A stretch of DNA of 64,000 nucleotides from Siderastrea siderea (GCA_964030785.1 OZ034975.1:39498569-39562568), one strand, 5' to 3'. Positions 1 through 11,721 are shown, counted from the stretch's first letter. Numbers and translations are program-made. The notes: generated by a model not told the origin, from the letters alone.

Positions 1-1631
1 ATAGATATAACAAAGTAACTTATGACAAATGTATTCTTTCTAACTAGGATGGCAGGTAAATATTGTGAAAGTTTGAAAATGAGCTATTTTAGGTAGATTT
101 TCTCGGGTGAGAATTTGCATAAAACTAGTGCCAGGCCTCTCTCGCCCTATGAAGGACGGGGGCTTCCCGGGTTATTTTAATGTGACCTGAACGTTGACTC
201 TCAGACAGGTGGTTTTTTGGTGATTTTGGGCCCCTAAATGGGACCCCCCTGGAAAATTGCAAACAAGCACTTACAAAGTCAACCAAGCTCTGCTTTTTCA
301 ATAACTCATCAAGGTCAATGTCCTCGCCAAGTTTCATTGAATTTGGCCAACTCCCATTTCCAAGGTCTACACACTTTCTCAGTCAGGGCCTCTTAAGAGC
401 CTTGGCATGCGCTTGTTGGGAGACAAAGATAACGAGACGGTCTCAGATATTGTAACGAAAGTGGAGAAGTCGTTTTGTTAAGAGTCTCGCGAGAGGGAGA
501 ACAGAAGTGCCTGGGAGACACCCTCTTAGTTTGACGTGCTACTATTGTCGTCAGAAGGGCCACATTAAGGCTGATTGTCCGTTTCGAAGGCCGGGCCGAA
601 GCAAACCTCAAAATCCGAGAAGTGATTATGTAATCTGACAAATGATTATGTTAAATGCTGTTGGCACCACGCAACCATGCCACTGATCTGTGATGTGTGT
701 CCCGCAGTTCAGTAGTAAAGAAGGAAGCATATAAGATAATGGATCTACTGTGTGTGTTTTTATCCATTTGGTCAACATAGTTATAACGGCTTCGAAAAAG
801 TGTAACCTTAGTCAATCTCCCCCCCCCCCCCAGCCTGGCTGGGTCAAGGCTGTTATGTCGCTGCTGACTTTAACAGGTTGAGGCCGTAGCTGATCCTAGT
901 GTCTTGTTGAATTACATTAATATAGTGTCTTCACTGCCCTCTTCTAGAAAAACACTTGGTATTGGGAGAAATCTGAATGATTTGATTTTCACCTTCGAGA
1001 GCTACAGAATAAAATAATTGAAACCACGGTTGATTTCCAAGGGAACCCAAGGTCGGTGGAGATATTACAGCACATGACCATGGAAGATGATTGCGGAAAA
1101 TTCAATATGGAGAGGTGATTGGCGATATCTCAGGATGCGAATAAACTGAAGAGTTTTGTTTGCACCTTCCCAACGAGTGGACAAAGAAAACGCCGAGCAC
1201 AGGCAGCCCAGTAAAGGGTCTTCATTGACGATAACTTGTATGAAATACCCGCTGGTTTGCTAAGAATGTTTTAAAGGATAATTGGCTGGACGTGTTGATC
1301 AGTAGCCGCTTGTTATGGATTTGAGTTATGGGTGAGAATTGAGGATTAGGAAAGGTTGCGTGGAATTCTCGAGAGTATTGCAGGCTGCCTATTTAGCCAA
1401 TTAAAGGAACAGTAAAGGCTGTGGGGCGCTGATCAATAATTTTTGTCCATAAGTTAATACTTCTGAGCATGAATATGAATGTCGATAGATAGAATACTGT
1501 TTCAAAGGCCTTTACGTTTTGGAATAGGTAGCGAAGGTTGTCAAATAATGGGCTGCCATCTTGGATAAAAGATGACGTGCTCTCATCACTCACTATACTA
1601 TTAAGCAGCAATACTTTTATTTCCCACACAG
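1..1631. other. Intergenic or intronic stretch upstream of the first visible Ig exon
   Basis: Apart from the gag zinc-knuckle remnant at 537-638 I see no gene here. A C-homopolymer lies near 821-831. Short open frames on the minus strand show no family features and are treated as chance. The stretch directly before 1632 ends in a good splice acceptor, so it is most simply an intron of the Ig gene whose 5' exons lie outside the window. Confidence 0.5.
537..638 (+). pseudogene. Retrotransposon gag zinc-knuckle remnant
   Basis: In the frame starting at 537 the DNA encodes a perfect CCHC zinc knuckle, with cysteines and histidine spaced C-x2-C-x4-H-x4-C (CYYCRQKGHIKADC), followed by an arginine- and proline-rich tail and a stop at 636-638. 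This motif is typical of nucleocapsid parts of gag in LTR retrotransposons, where it binds the element RNA. Upstream frames are broken and no protease or RT follows, so this is a short fossil. The exact superfamily cannot be told from so little. Confidence 0.6.
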
Positions 1632-1874
1632 ATCCACCAAACATTCAAAACACCTCTGGTAACCAGACAGTCAGTCAGAGTGATATAGTGAGTCTGACTT
1701 GTACAGCTGATGGTAATCCACCACCAAACATCACCTGGACGAGACTCTCTGATAACACGGTTGTCAACTCTTCCTTGACCATCACTGGTAAACAAGATAA
1801 AGGAGACTACAGATGCACTGCTGACAATGGTGTTGGAACTCCTGACAGTAGGACTGTCTTCCTTTTTGTTCAAA
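1632..1874 (+). CDS. Host Ig-superfamily receptor, Ig-domain exon 1
   Basis: This 243-bp exon encodes one Ig domain of an extracellular adhesion/receptor protein. The two disulphide cysteines lie in SLTCTADG and GDYRCTADN and the core tryptophan in ITWTR, the classic I-set/C2-set layout. It is bounded by an acceptor (cacacag) ending at 1631 and a donor (gtgagt) at 1875, both phase 1, the usual phase for one-exon Ig domains. Two N-glycosylation sequons (NIT, NSS) are visible. The reading frame is open beyond the splice sites by chance only. It belongs with the other Ig exons at 2585, 29052, 29988 and 47924, all on the same strand and in the same phase. Confidence 0.85.
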
Positions 1875-2584
1875 GTGAGTTCATTGAGGTTTTTGTACGA
1901 CCTTTACTTTCTTACGTAGTGTGATGTCCAGGTGTAGAAAGTCTGGGGAAAGCTCAGAAACCTGTTAATGACATTAAGAAAATCAGTTCAGTTGCTTTAA
2001 GAGTAAAGTGGGTCATGAGGTTAAGTCCATTCTTCCTGTTTCTAGTTGAAGGATATTTTGTGTGTTAGTTTTTCTGACTCCCTTAAAGAAATTTTAACCA
2101 AACATTTTGTTTTTTGGTTTATCCTTATATTAAGCCACATGTTCCTTTCTTCTTCAACTTTCACTTTTAATTACATTTTTTTAGCTTCTAAAATTTAAAA
2201 TGAGAACAAATTTTCCATCTTCAGTTTTCTTTTATTTGAAGACAGTATATTAAAATCTCCGCTTCTGACTCAAGTATTCTTCGAAGAAACTCCCATAAAG
2301 CCCACCAAGATTTCTTTACCGACTGCTGAACTGTAACAGCGGCCTTTCCATTATAACAATGTGATTTTGCCTTAATAACTCAAAAACGTCCCATAACGGC
2401 CACGTTTCTGGAACCGCCAGTGCATTCTAGTCCAAGAGGCTGTTGCTCATGCAGATATGCAATTAATAAACAAAATTTAAACAGTTTTTTATTGCACGTG
2501 CATGAATGTTGAAAGTAATTCTTATTGTGCCTTATCATGCCTTATTTATCAACTCAAAAATCATTCTGACTTCTTTCTTTTCAG

Positions 2585-2863
2585 ACTATCATCCAGTAAG
2601 CACGCAGCTGTCAACTAATTTGACGAGCAACACTGTTGTTGTGAATAAAGGCATCAAGCTCACCTGCAGTGCACAGGCCAGCCCGCCTGCAGAGTATCGA
2701 TTCTACAGAGGACAGGAGAGTTTGTTCAACAGCACAGCTGGTGGTTCTTTGGCCATGTACGCAACCTCAGTCAGTGAAAGAATACCACAGGTGACCTACA
2801 GCTGCACTCCATTCAATAATTATGGTGTTGGACCAACACAAACAATCACCGTGACAGTACTCT
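2585..2863 (+). CDS. Host Ig-superfamily receptor, Ig-domain exon 2
   Basis: A 279-bp phase 1-1 exon encodes the next Ig domain. The cysteines are in KLTCSAQ and TYSCTPF, but the usual core tryptophan is replaced by a tyrosine/phenylalanine stretch (YRFYRG), as in some cnidarian Ig domains. The acceptor ttttcag ends at 2584 and the donor gtaagt starts at 2864. The following intron is about 26 kb long, filled with transposons, and ends at the exon at 29052. Confidence 0.85.
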
Positions 2864-3430
2864 GTAAGTAAACCACTTGATCATTATTTAAATGCACATT
2901 GAATATCACAGCTGCCGTTAATGTTGTCCTCTCTGTTTATAATTCTCCAAGGTGGGGATTATATACACTCAAATTAGAACGTGACGATGTCACTTACATT
3001 ACAAAGGTCAGGTCAACAGTTGTAGAGCTTGGGGTACCCGTGATGAAACTCATAACTGAAAAACTTTGGGCATCCATGCATATTCTATTCATCCATCATA
3101 TTCTTTGTCATAAAAGAAGTGTTACGATACGTGGGCTTGTCGTGGTTTTCTGCAGATAATTCTCTGTGATGATAGAGTGGTAGTCCATCACTATTAGGCA
3201 GTGCTTGCTGCGATTTCAAATGAATTGAGACCGACTTTCTGCCATGGCTCGTCACTGTTGTTATGCATGTCAGTGTTGATCGCGGGAAAATCATGGTGGC
3301 CGGACGTGGAATCGTCGTTTCCGCTTAGTCAGTCAACGAAGACGCCTCTTCGGTACCTGAATTTTACGAAAATACGCCACAAGAACTTCTAAAGATGTAG
3401 TTATCATAACGTAAATGCCGGGAAAGAAAA
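2864..3430. other. Intron start, no gene seen
   Basis: This is intronic sequence after Ig exon 2. I see no coding or RNA gene; short open frames here lack any family signal. Confidence 0.4.
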
Positions 3431-3496
3431 ATAAAAAATAGACGAGGAGAACGAGGCTCAACCGAAGAAGACTCCAGGATCTCAAAGAAATCCAAC

Positions 3497-4112
3497 ATGG
3501 CTACCGAGGATGCTACAGACATGGAAGGTATGGTCCATGCTGATCAAGAAGAGCCTACCTTCTTTGAAATCAAGGAAATGCTTATTGATATACAAATTTA
3601 AATTGCGTCTATCTTTAAAGAAAATCAAGCGCTGAAGAAGGAAATAGAAGATCTCAAAAACAATGCCAATTTCAACGAGAAGGAACTCAAAGATCTGACC
3701 GAGTCGCTGCAAAAAGCAAAAGACGGAAACAAGGTGATAAAAAACTTGATTGCAACAACAAATAATAAGATGAAAGCGACATTTGAGAATCTGGAGAAAC
3801 AGAAAGAAGAATGGGATCGTTTATGGAAGGAATTTGACAATTTAGAACAGTATACACGAAAGAACTCCCTGGAAATCTGTGGTATTCCACAAGATGCCTA
3901 CCCAAACACAGAAGCGGCCGTTTTCAAAGTGGCGGAGGCTCTAAACGTTACAATCGAGCCTGAAGATATCGAGATTTCGCACAAGCTGAAACATGTCAGA
4001 GGCATTATGGTGAAATTTTGTGACCACAAAACAAAGTCGAAGTTGTATAGAGAGCGTACTAAATTGAAAGATGTCAGAATCTCAGATCTATACCCCAGCT
4101 ACCCTAGTTCTG
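3497..4112 (+). pseudogene. LINE ORF1-like protein, 5' part (interrupted)
   Basis: The frame opens with a methionine at 3497 and encodes a heptad-rich coiled coil (runs such as KKEIEDLKNN and EKELKDLTESL) followed by an L1 ORF1-like RNA-binding region (LEQYTRKNSLEICGIP, then HKLKHVRGIMVKF). L1-type ORF1 proteins trimerise and coat the element RNA. A stop codon lies near 3599 in the N-terminal part, so only the portion from 3734 is open. The frame is cut at about 4112 by the insertion of the GGAGTTA element and resumes at about 9107 with RVLINESLTAYRRNIVDEAN to a stop at 9240. Confidence 0.7.
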
Positions 4113-4129
4113 CACAGTAATTTTCAAAG

Positions 4130-4580
4130 AGTTATTTTAACTCCTGTAGTGGAGTTAAACTAACTCCTTAAGGTGGAGTTATTTTTTTGGGAGTTATTTT
4201 AACTCCAAAAGGAGTTATTTTAACTCCGAAAAGGAGTTACTGTATTCTTTAGGGGAGTTAAGTTAACCCTAAATTGGAGTTACGCTGGTGGGAGTTATTA
4301 TAACTCCAATTTGGAGTTAAATTGTACTCCTCTGGAGTTAAATTTAACTCTGCAAGGAGAGTTAAAATAGCTCATTTTTGGGGGTCATTTTGGAGGAGTT
4401 AGTTCAACTCCCCTTAGGGAGTAATTAGGGAGTGATTTTAACTCTCTAACAAGGGTTAAAATAACTATCTTTTAGGAGTTATTTTCGTGGACTTATTTGA
4501 CTCCTTTTAGAGAGAAGTTCTGGAGTGACTTTGATGGAGTCATTTTGGAGGAGTTGGGATAACTCCCTATCAGAGTCATT
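4130..4580. repeat. Left GGAGTTA/TAACTCC array
   Basis: The seven-base word GGAGTTA and its complement alternate many times here, separated by short AT-rich spacers, giving a chain of potential small hairpins. The matching array at the right end of the element is its inverted partner. Confidence 0.8.
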
Positions 4581-5880
4581 ACTTTATTATTGTATTTTTT
4601 ACTCTGCTACAAGAGGTACATCTTATTTTGGGGGTTAGGGTTGAAGGCGGAGTGCAGGGACTCGCGTATCATTTCTATGATAAACCTCTATCTCAATTTA
4701 ATTATGAATGCATTTTTTGGAAATAAAGCAAATAAAATAAAAGATATTGTGGTAATTCATCCACTGAAATCAAAAGTTTGGTAAGTTCCTGTCTAAAATG
4801 GCGTGAGTTCTAATATTGCAATTCAAGAGCCCGAAATCAATGCGCCTGCATTCACTGGTCAGTAGCTGTCAATATTGAGTCATGTGATCTTTGTAACATT
4901 AGAGCAGGCGCCATTTTGAAAGTGACGGTTGCTCGTTGAGGTTGCTCGACGGAAGCAAGATTCATTTAGCTAGCATTTGTTCGTAGTTTGAGGACAAAAA
5001 ATTATCTCTCAAGTTAAAACAAAGGTGGACGATTGCATCTTTTGCACTGGATTACGTGCCAAGAAATGTTTTGGAGCCTTGCATGGGGATTTTTGGATGG
5101 AAGTGAAAAAATGAAATCGACGTTGTGAACATAAGTTCTTATTAACAACAGTGGATCAACGACTGTTTTGGCGGGTTGTGGAATTCGCAAAAGGCCAAAC
5201 GTAGGAAATATGGACGTTTTGCCGGTAAGCTTAAGCTTGGAACTTCAATTTACTCTCAGCCTAAAGGCTTCCCTTCCAGTTTGTCATTCAAAGGAGATGT
5301 TACTAGCTAGGGAGCTTAAGGTGAATACAAACGGGTAGCTGTAAAGCTGTATGCCTGCATCTTCGTGTTCAGTTCTTTTGACACTGTTTAGTTGCAATAA
5401 TTGTTAGCAATATAAAGTCTGGGGATTGCCATTGAAAACTGTAGCATTAAATGTAAAGATTTCAACATTCTTTAGTGAAAATATTCTTGTTTGAAAGATA
5501 TTATTGGAAGGTAAACAATCTTAAATGACCTCCATGTTTTAGCCTTTTTTTACTCGACGAAAACTAATTTACATTGCAAGAAAATGGAATGATATCATTG
5601 TTTTTGTAACAATGTTTTATAGGCTGTTGGAAACTATGTTGTTGTTGACCACATCTAAGGGCCTGCTTCTCTGCAGATGTCAAGCATTTGAGAAAATGGA
5701 TGATACCATGTTTGACTAAAATTCATTCATTTTATTTATTAATTGGCTGTGGTGGTCATTTAGGAATTGCGTTCATGCGTGTAGGTGCAAGTTCAAGAAG
5801 CCAAATTTGACTTTTGGTGGATGTCAATTCATGAAAGCTGTGTTGGTAATATGATGAACAATTTTACCAGTCCGTATACG

Positions 5881-6724
5881 TTAAGGCCCACCTTCACCCA
5901 AATGGCCTTGCGACCATTTGTTATTGTTTTCAAATGGCTTTACTGTCCTTATCGCGATCTGATTGGTACTAATCTTCGATCAAATCTACCTGAACCTATG
6001 GCTAACTAAGAAAACTATTATTGAATTCAATCCTACGACGATAGACACAGAGGAAGAAAAAGAAAACAGTTCTGCAAAACCATTCATTTATTACACAGTC
6101 GCGAGCCATTTTGTTTGCATCCCGCAAATAAAATCGAATGGTACGAATCAAACTTACTTGCGAAGGCCCCACATTCAATACAATCAGATCACTACAAGAG
6201 ATTCATTAAATCTCTGTTTTTTTTTTTGCTTCATAACACAAGCTCCTCTGAGACAAATAGTGACAATATTTTTCTTCGGGATGGTCATACAGCATCTTCA
6301 ACTGCGAGGTATCTTTGGCAGCAACATATTGGACAATGTAGGAGTGAAAAAAAATACGTTTGGCCGGCACAGTCACAAAATAATTCCTGGAAACAACAGC
6401 TTGATAATTGACGAATAAATTCCTGCATGCTTATGGGCGATTTTCAACAAGATGACTCTGAAGGAAACGGATTTTCAAAGAAAACCTGCTCAGAAACAAT
6501 TTCGCGTTACATGAAATTCATAAGCAGCAACTGCGGTGCGCATAGCCTGCGTAGCAGGTGAAGTGGGGAAAGGGGAAGGGGAAGGGGAGCAAGCGCGGGA
6601 GAAAAACGGGTGTCTGGGGGCTAGACCCCGTTTTTCTCCCACGCTTGCTCCCCTTCCCCTTCCCCACTTTACCTACTATGCAGGCTACGGTGCGCAAGGC
6701 CTTTTGGGTGAAGGTGGGCCTTAA
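5881..6724. mobile_element. TTAA-flanked MITE (piggyBac- or Kolobok-type)
   Basis: A segment starting GGCCCACCTTCACCCAAA and ending in its inverted copy (TTTGGGTGAAGGTGGGCC with one extra T in the arm) is flanked on both sides by TTAA (5881-5884 and 6721-6724). TTAA target duplications are typical of piggyBac and Kolobok elements. No transposase is encoded. It lies inside the GGAGTTA element and carries a further MITE at 6543-6687. Confidence 0.75.
6543..6687. mobile_element. 145-bp palindromic MITE with 9-bp target duplication (Mutator-like)
   Basis: The ends TAGCCTGCGTAGCAGG and CCTACTATGCAGGCTA are near-perfect inverted repeats and the whole element is almost one hairpin, with purine-rich GGGGAAGGGG on one arm and its complement on the other. 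The 9-bp word CGGTGCGCA occurs directly on both sides (6534-6542 and 6688-6696), the length expected for Mutator-like elements. Confidence 0.8.
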
Positions 6725-6805
6725 ATGAAAATTAAAATTTAAGCCGGTTGTAATTTTGTAAAAGGTTTGGACCCATAAGTCATATCATAAGTTGGTGAAG
6801 TATGA

Positions 6806-6993
6806 TTGTCCGGGTGAGTGTAGTCCGGAGAAGGAATGTTTGTGGTGACATTGACAGACGTTTCGACAACCTGAGCGAATTCATCATCAGGGTCAAGCCA
6901 GCTGGCTCTGATGATGTCAATGTCAGTCATTGTCACCACAAACAGTCCTTCTCAGGAGTACACTCCCCCAGATGATCATACTTCACAGACTTA
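6806..6993 (-). repeat. Penelope-like terminal palindrome with hammerhead-like core
   Basis: Inverted arms at about 6806-6860 and 6917-6990 flank a minus-strand segment containing CTGATGA (6884-6890) and CGAAAC (about 6860-6865), the two conserved boxes of hammerhead ribozymes. Penelope-like retroelements are known to carry hammerhead motifs in their terminal repeats. No RT accompanies this copy, so it is a solo terminal repeat or fossil. Confidence 0.45.
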
Positions 6994-7061
6994 TGGTTAT
7001 AATTTTAAAGAAAAGATGGAGTTGTGTTTGAACAAACATGCACTGAATTTTGCTTCATTCT

Positions 7062-8480
7062 CATTTCAATTCCAACTTTCTTCAAATTTGAATTCATAAA
7101 ATTTTGACTTTCTTATCTGGGAAGATTGTTCATCATTTGGCTCCCGACCAGTGTTTTTAAGTCAAAATTTAGTACAATCAATTTTAATTTTAATTGAATA
7201 TTCCAAAATTCACATGGGTGATCATGTGATTAGTAACCACTGTAGCTGATATTTGTTTATATCACAAGGGGCAAAAATGAAATCTGTAACCATGCATTTC
7301 TGCAGATTAATAGTTGGAGGTGATATAGCACATTGGTGTTTCTGAAGGCACATTTTAAAAATTATTGTATCCTGTTTGTTGCAGCCTTACTTATAAAGTT
7401 CTTTATGCTCCATACATGCCTACATACATGCAGCTGAAGGTAGTGATATTGAAGAACAATCACATTAATTTTTGAAGTTTTTTTGAAATATAAAATACAG
7501 AAAAAAGTTAGAGTGATTTTACTTAATCCGTGAAACAATATCTAACAATTAGTGTCTAATGGTCAAAGCTGAACAAAAGAAAACAATGGAATTAGTGTGT
7601 AATAGCGCGTCACAGTTCAGTATCTATTTCACGGGTTAATGCAAATCACTCTAAGAGAATTGTTAATATATATTTTAAAATCATGTTTTAATTGTAAATC
7701 ACTTGTACTTTCTTTATTTTCATTTTAGCTGTACGTAATCTAATTGCAATACTGTTGTCTTATCAACCCAATTGATACATACATGTATCTGACAATGTAA
7801 TTTCCATGGCTAATGAATTCCTATTTGGCTTTGTTCTGTTCTTCTTTTTGTCATTGTTCTATGACAACATTATTGCAATCAGGTGTGTACCAGTATTTAT
7901 AGTGACTTAAAACCCTCAATGCTCCTTAAGGGGGAAAAAGTTTAAAATGGTTTTAAAGCACACAAAAGAAATTTTTTGTTCCTGTTCCAGATAATAATTT
8001 AAGAAAATTGAATTTTGAGCCAGTTATAATTTTAAACAAAAGATAGTGTTGTTGAATTTTCCTATATTGTCATTTGAATTCCAACTTTCTTCAAATTCGA
8101 ATTCATAAAGTTTTGGCTTTCTTACCTGGGAAGATTGTTCATTAGGGCTTCACCAGAGTTCTTCCGGTTTTTCAGTCAAAATGTGAAACAGTTTGAAAAG
8201 GTTTTAATTAACCATGTATTTTCTGTAGATTGAATGATTAGAGGTCCTAAAGGACATCAGTCTTTCCAAAGGGTATTTCACAAAACTATCCAGCCTTAAT
8301 TATAAAGTTCTTCTTTTTATGCTGCATGGATGCATGCAGATGGAGGTAGTAATATTGAAGAACAACTACATTTATGAGATTTTTTGGAAATATAAAATAC
8401 AGAAAAATTTTAAGAGAATTTAATATATATATATTTTGAAATCATGTTTTATTTATACATACTTGTACATGCTTTATTTT
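7062..8480. repeat. Internal direct duplication of about 0.5 kb blocks
   Basis: Sequence near 7062-7150 and 7375-7500 recurs at 8072-8150 and 8290-8410. For example, a block reading CCAACTTTCTTCAAAT then GAATTCATAAA recurs, as does the block TAAAGTTCTTT followed by GATATTGAAGAACAA (7397-7465; GTAATATTGAAGAACAA in the later copy). The copies have drifted by substitutions and small indels, so the duplication is old. It lies within the fold-back element and codes for nothing recognisable. Confidence 0.65.
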
Positions 8481-8679
8481 CATTTTGTATAATTATATAC
8501 TTATATGATTATAGCGTCCTAGAAATTTACATTGTTACTGTTAATTCAAATTCTGTAAGAAACTATTGTTCATATAAGAAAATGAGATAGGTTTGAATTA
8601 AAAATGTTGTACCCTTTATAGTGATAGTCAATTTGTGTGATGTTGCTTTTTATCTAAGAAACTAATAGGGTGAATGTAC

Positions 8680-9095
8680 CGGAGTTAATTTTACTCTGAT
8701 TTCAGAGTAACTACAACTCTGATTATGGAGTTAAAATAACTCTAGTCTTTGATGGAGCAGAGTTAAAATAACCCTAGTCTTTGATGGAGTAGAGTTAAAG
8801 TGACTCCGTCGTTGGAGCTATTATAACTCCGAAATTGGAGTTAAATTTGGGAGTTAAAATGACCCCAAAAAAGGAGTTGTTTTTAACCTAAAGTTTTTAC
8901 TCCACTTCTGGAGGTATAGTAACTCCCATATGGAGTTTACGTAACTCCTTTTATAGATATAAAGTGACTCCCCCACCGGAGTTATTATAACCCCGAAATT
9001 GGAGTTAAATTAAGGAGTTAAAATAACCCCCAAAAAGGGGTTATTTTTAACCTAAAATTTAACTCCAGTTTTGGAGTTAAAATAACTCTTTGAAA
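8680..9095. repeat. Right GGAGTTA/TAACTCC array
   Basis: This is the inverted partner of the left array, with the same GGAGTTA/TAACTCC units. The outermost 30 or so bases are an exact reverse complement of the left terminus. Confidence 0.8.
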
Positions 9096-9240
9096 ATTAC
9101 TGTGTGGGCAACAACAACAGCGCGTTTTAATAAATGAGAGCCTTACGGCCTACAGACGCAACATCGTGGATGAAGCCAACAAACGAAGACGAGATGGTAC
9201 ACTGTTAAGCGTCTGGACATTGGACGGTAAGATTTTGTGA

Positions 9241-9844
9241 ACTTGTGGATAGGAGGAGAGCACAGATGGAAAATTACAAGCACGCAAAAAGAAACGGAAT
9301 TCCAGGATCCTTTAGTCGATCGAAACCAGATCAGTTATATATTAGAGGAAAACTCTTCCCACTAGGCCAGATTCTACGCTCTGACGGATAACTGTTTACT
9401 ATGATTTAGTTTATTGGACACTACCAAATCGATTCGAACTGTGTTAGCCTCCAGTATAAATTTTTTATACTGCTTAAAAGCGAGTGGGGCAAAACAAAGC
9501 TTAAACCAAACGAACACTGTATTGTTCGCTAGCTACTTTTTTATTTATTTACTTTCTTGTTTGTTTTAGTTTCGCTTACTGTGTTAGGTTTTCTTTAATT
9601 GTTCGCTTTATCTTGAGTTTTAATTATCACCCATTCAGGAAATATGACACAAATACCTTCGGAGCTAAAGACTTATCTAACTTTAATGTTGCTGGTGCTC
9701 TAGTGCAGCGATTTTCAGATTTAATTTTTTTTGGAAAATTTTTTTCTGTTTGATCGGATGTGTGCTGTACACGCAAGAAGAAATATGCAAATTTTAAATC
9801 CAAAATCTGCTGCTTTGGAATTATGACAACTCCGACACCTCTTT
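9241..9844. other. LINE interior without an intact frame
   Basis: This lies between ORF1 and ORF2 of the LINE. I see no coding feature; it is the expected inter-ORF region. Confidence 0.4.
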
Positions 9845-10130
9845 ATGAATAGTCCTATTGATATCAAATGTCTGTCAGTGAACATTAGAGGTTTGAACAA
9901 AACACTTAAGCGTCGTTCTGTCTTTAGGTGGCTACATCGTCAAAATTGTTCTTTTGTTTTCTTGCAAGAAACCTATAGCTTAAAAGAATGTGAAAATGTT
10001 TGGCAGGCAGAATGGGGCGAAGAGGTGTTTTTTAGCCACGGCACAAATCATAGTAAGGGCACTATGATTCTTATCAATCCTAAAATAAAATGTAATGTCC
10101 AAAAGAAAATTTTTGGGATCTGGATTCTGT
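9845..10130 (+). pseudogene. LINE ORF2 endonuclease start (truncated)
   Basis: The frame encodes the N-terminus of an AP-endonuclease-like domain: CLSVNIRGLNK holds the asparagine motif, FLQETY the catalytic glutamate, and SKGTMILINP a later strand. In LINEs this enzyme nicks the target DNA to prime reverse transcription. The frame then jumps into late RT sequence because the central part of ORF2 is deleted. Confidence 0.7.
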
Positions 10131-10137
10131 TGACCAC

Positions 10138-10837
10138 TTGCTAACTCTACTTGATAAGTTCAAAAACCTCTCCGGTTTAGAAATTAACACAACAAAGTCT
10201 GAGGGAATGTGGCTTGGTCGATGGAAAAATAAAACCGAGACTCCCTTTGGCTTTCGTTGGCCGCGGGACCCAATAAAAGCTCTTGGTATCTTCTTTTCGT
10301 ATGACACAAATAAAACCAACGAGTTAAACTTCGCAGAGAAAATCCGAAACTTAGAAAAGACGCTTAATAGTTGGAAGAGAAGAAACTTAACACTGTACGT
10401 TTCAATATAAACTTATTCATAATATCCTTCCAACAAAAGTTAGCCTTTTCAAAGCCAAAATATCGGATAGTGATTTATGCCCTCAATGTCTCACTGACAG
10501 ACATTCTTTAGATCACATGTTCTTACACTGCTCTTCAACTTTATTATTTTGGAATTTATTTCAAAACTGGTGGTACAGCAAAACTAAAGAAAAGATCACA
10601 TTATCAAACAGTATGATTTTATATGGAATTCTTGACAAAAGGATGCACTCGTACTCCTTAAACTACACGCTTCTTATTGCGAAATACTCCATTTTCTGTA
10701 AATGTTTACACGACGAAAAACTATGCTTCGAAAGTTTTCTGTCACTCTTAAAAGAAAAACTTAATATACAACGAGAAATCGCAATCCAAAATAACAAACT
10801 GCCTGAATGCAAAGAAATATATGGAAATCTTCTGTAG
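10138..10837 (+). pseudogene. LINE ORF2 C-terminal RT and zinc-knuckle fragments
   Basis: At 10138-10407 the frame encodes a segment found after the RT active site in Tx1/L1-like LINEs (GLEINTTKSEGMWLGRW, then KALGIFF). From about 10411 a second frame encodes the C-terminal zf-RVT region with a CPQC...H...HC arrangement (DLCPQCLTDRHSLDHMFLHC). The two are joined by a deletion. Poly(A)-like 3' end follows at 11043. Confidence 0.7.
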
Positions 10838-11391
10838 TTTTTTTTTAATACTACTTTTTCTATGTTTTCTTCAGCTTAGACCCTTGTATAAGTAAGTTTA
10901 GCGATAAATGTATGCACTGTTATGTAAAAGTAATTGTAACGCACGTCAATACCTTCATTATTATTTTTTTTTTGCGTCTTGTTAGCTCATTGTTATTTTC
11001 TTGTACTGTAAGCACTAACACCAATAAAGCTTTTTATTGCACAAAAAAAAAAAAAAAAGATTTTTGCGAAGACCTCGCCTGATGGTTCCTCTACACGAAT
11101 TTCCTTAGAGGAAGATTTGGACAATTTATAAACCAGATTAAACTGAAAAATCACTTCTAATATGGCCGGATATAAAGCGTCAAGTCTTGGCAACTAAGCG
11201 TTCCTGAATAGCTAGGAAACAGTAGAAATTGACGATAAAGCTTACGCTTTAGTAAATATTTATGCGCTGAACAGGGACAAGGACTTAACCGTATTCTTTA
11301 AAACGTACATAAGGTCATTCGAGATGAAGACAGAAACTGCGAGGAAAAAATTGTTACAGGCGGTGATTTTAACTGCCCTTTAAAACCGGAA

Positions 11392-11721
11392 ATGGACAAA
11401 AAAAAGGCTGCGATGACTCCAAGAAAAGCTGTAGTAGAAAGTATCAGCCGCATGCAAAACGAACTCGACCTGATTGACATTTGGAGAATTAAAAGCCCCG
11501 ATACCAAGAGTTACACGTGGAGTCAAAAATCGCCAAACGTATTTTGTCGTCTTGATTACTGGTTGGTCTCCAATAATCTACAAGATTTTGTCAAATCAAC
11601 TGATATGATCCCGGCCATTAAAACAGACCATGCTGCAATCGACCTCGTTTTTACCTACATAGATACAAAACTTAAAGGCCCAATGTTTTTGGAAAATGAA
11701 CTGTTCACTCTTGGAAGATGA
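11392..11721 (+). pseudogene. LINE endonuclease C-terminal half
   Basis: The frame shows the late AP-endonuclease motifs RLDYWLVS and the catalytic-site TDHAAIDL near the end, as in LINE ORF2 endonucleases. It is detached from its N-terminus by frameshifts at 11230-11390. Confidence 0.7.

Larger units (their letters stand above)
4113..9104. mobile_element. 5-kb fold-back DNA element with GGAGTTA hairpin arrays
   Basis: The segment begins with CACAGTAATTTTCAAAGAG and ends with the exact reverse complement, so it has terminal inverted repeats. Both ends (about 4130-4580 and 8680-9095) are arrays of short units built from GGAGTTA and its complement TAACTCC, each able to fold back on itself. The middle is AT-rich, carries no transposase I can recognise, has an internal duplication and contains two nested MITEs. 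It interrupts LINE ORF1 cleanly. The target duplication is unclear; at most TG is shared on both sides. I read it as a non-autonomous fold-back transposon of unknown superfamily. Confidence 0.7.
3431..11058 (+). mobile_element. Decayed LINE (L1/Tx1-like), split by a fold-back element
   Basis: Pieces of one non-LTR retrotransposon lie in order on the plus strand: an ORF1-like coiled-coil and RNA-binding protein (3497-4112, resumed at 9107-9240), an AP-type endonuclease start (about 9845-10130), a short RT piece (10138-10407), a zinc-knuckle C-terminus (about 10411-10837) and a 3' end with a poly(A)-like tail (11043-11058). The fold-back element at 4113-9104 interrupts ORF1. The jump from endonuclease directly to the end of the RT near 10120 shows an internal deletion. 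In-frame stops and missing domains make it non-autonomous and dead. Confidence 0.75.

Noticed and set aside
1538..1924. 128-residue open frame as a single-exon gene
   Set aside because: Splice acceptor and donor with phase 1 fit an Ig exon; the rest of the frame is intronic read-through.
10838..11058. tRNA-derived SINE at the LINE 3' end
   Set aside because: No A/B box pair seen; the tail belongs to the LINE 3' end with poly(A).
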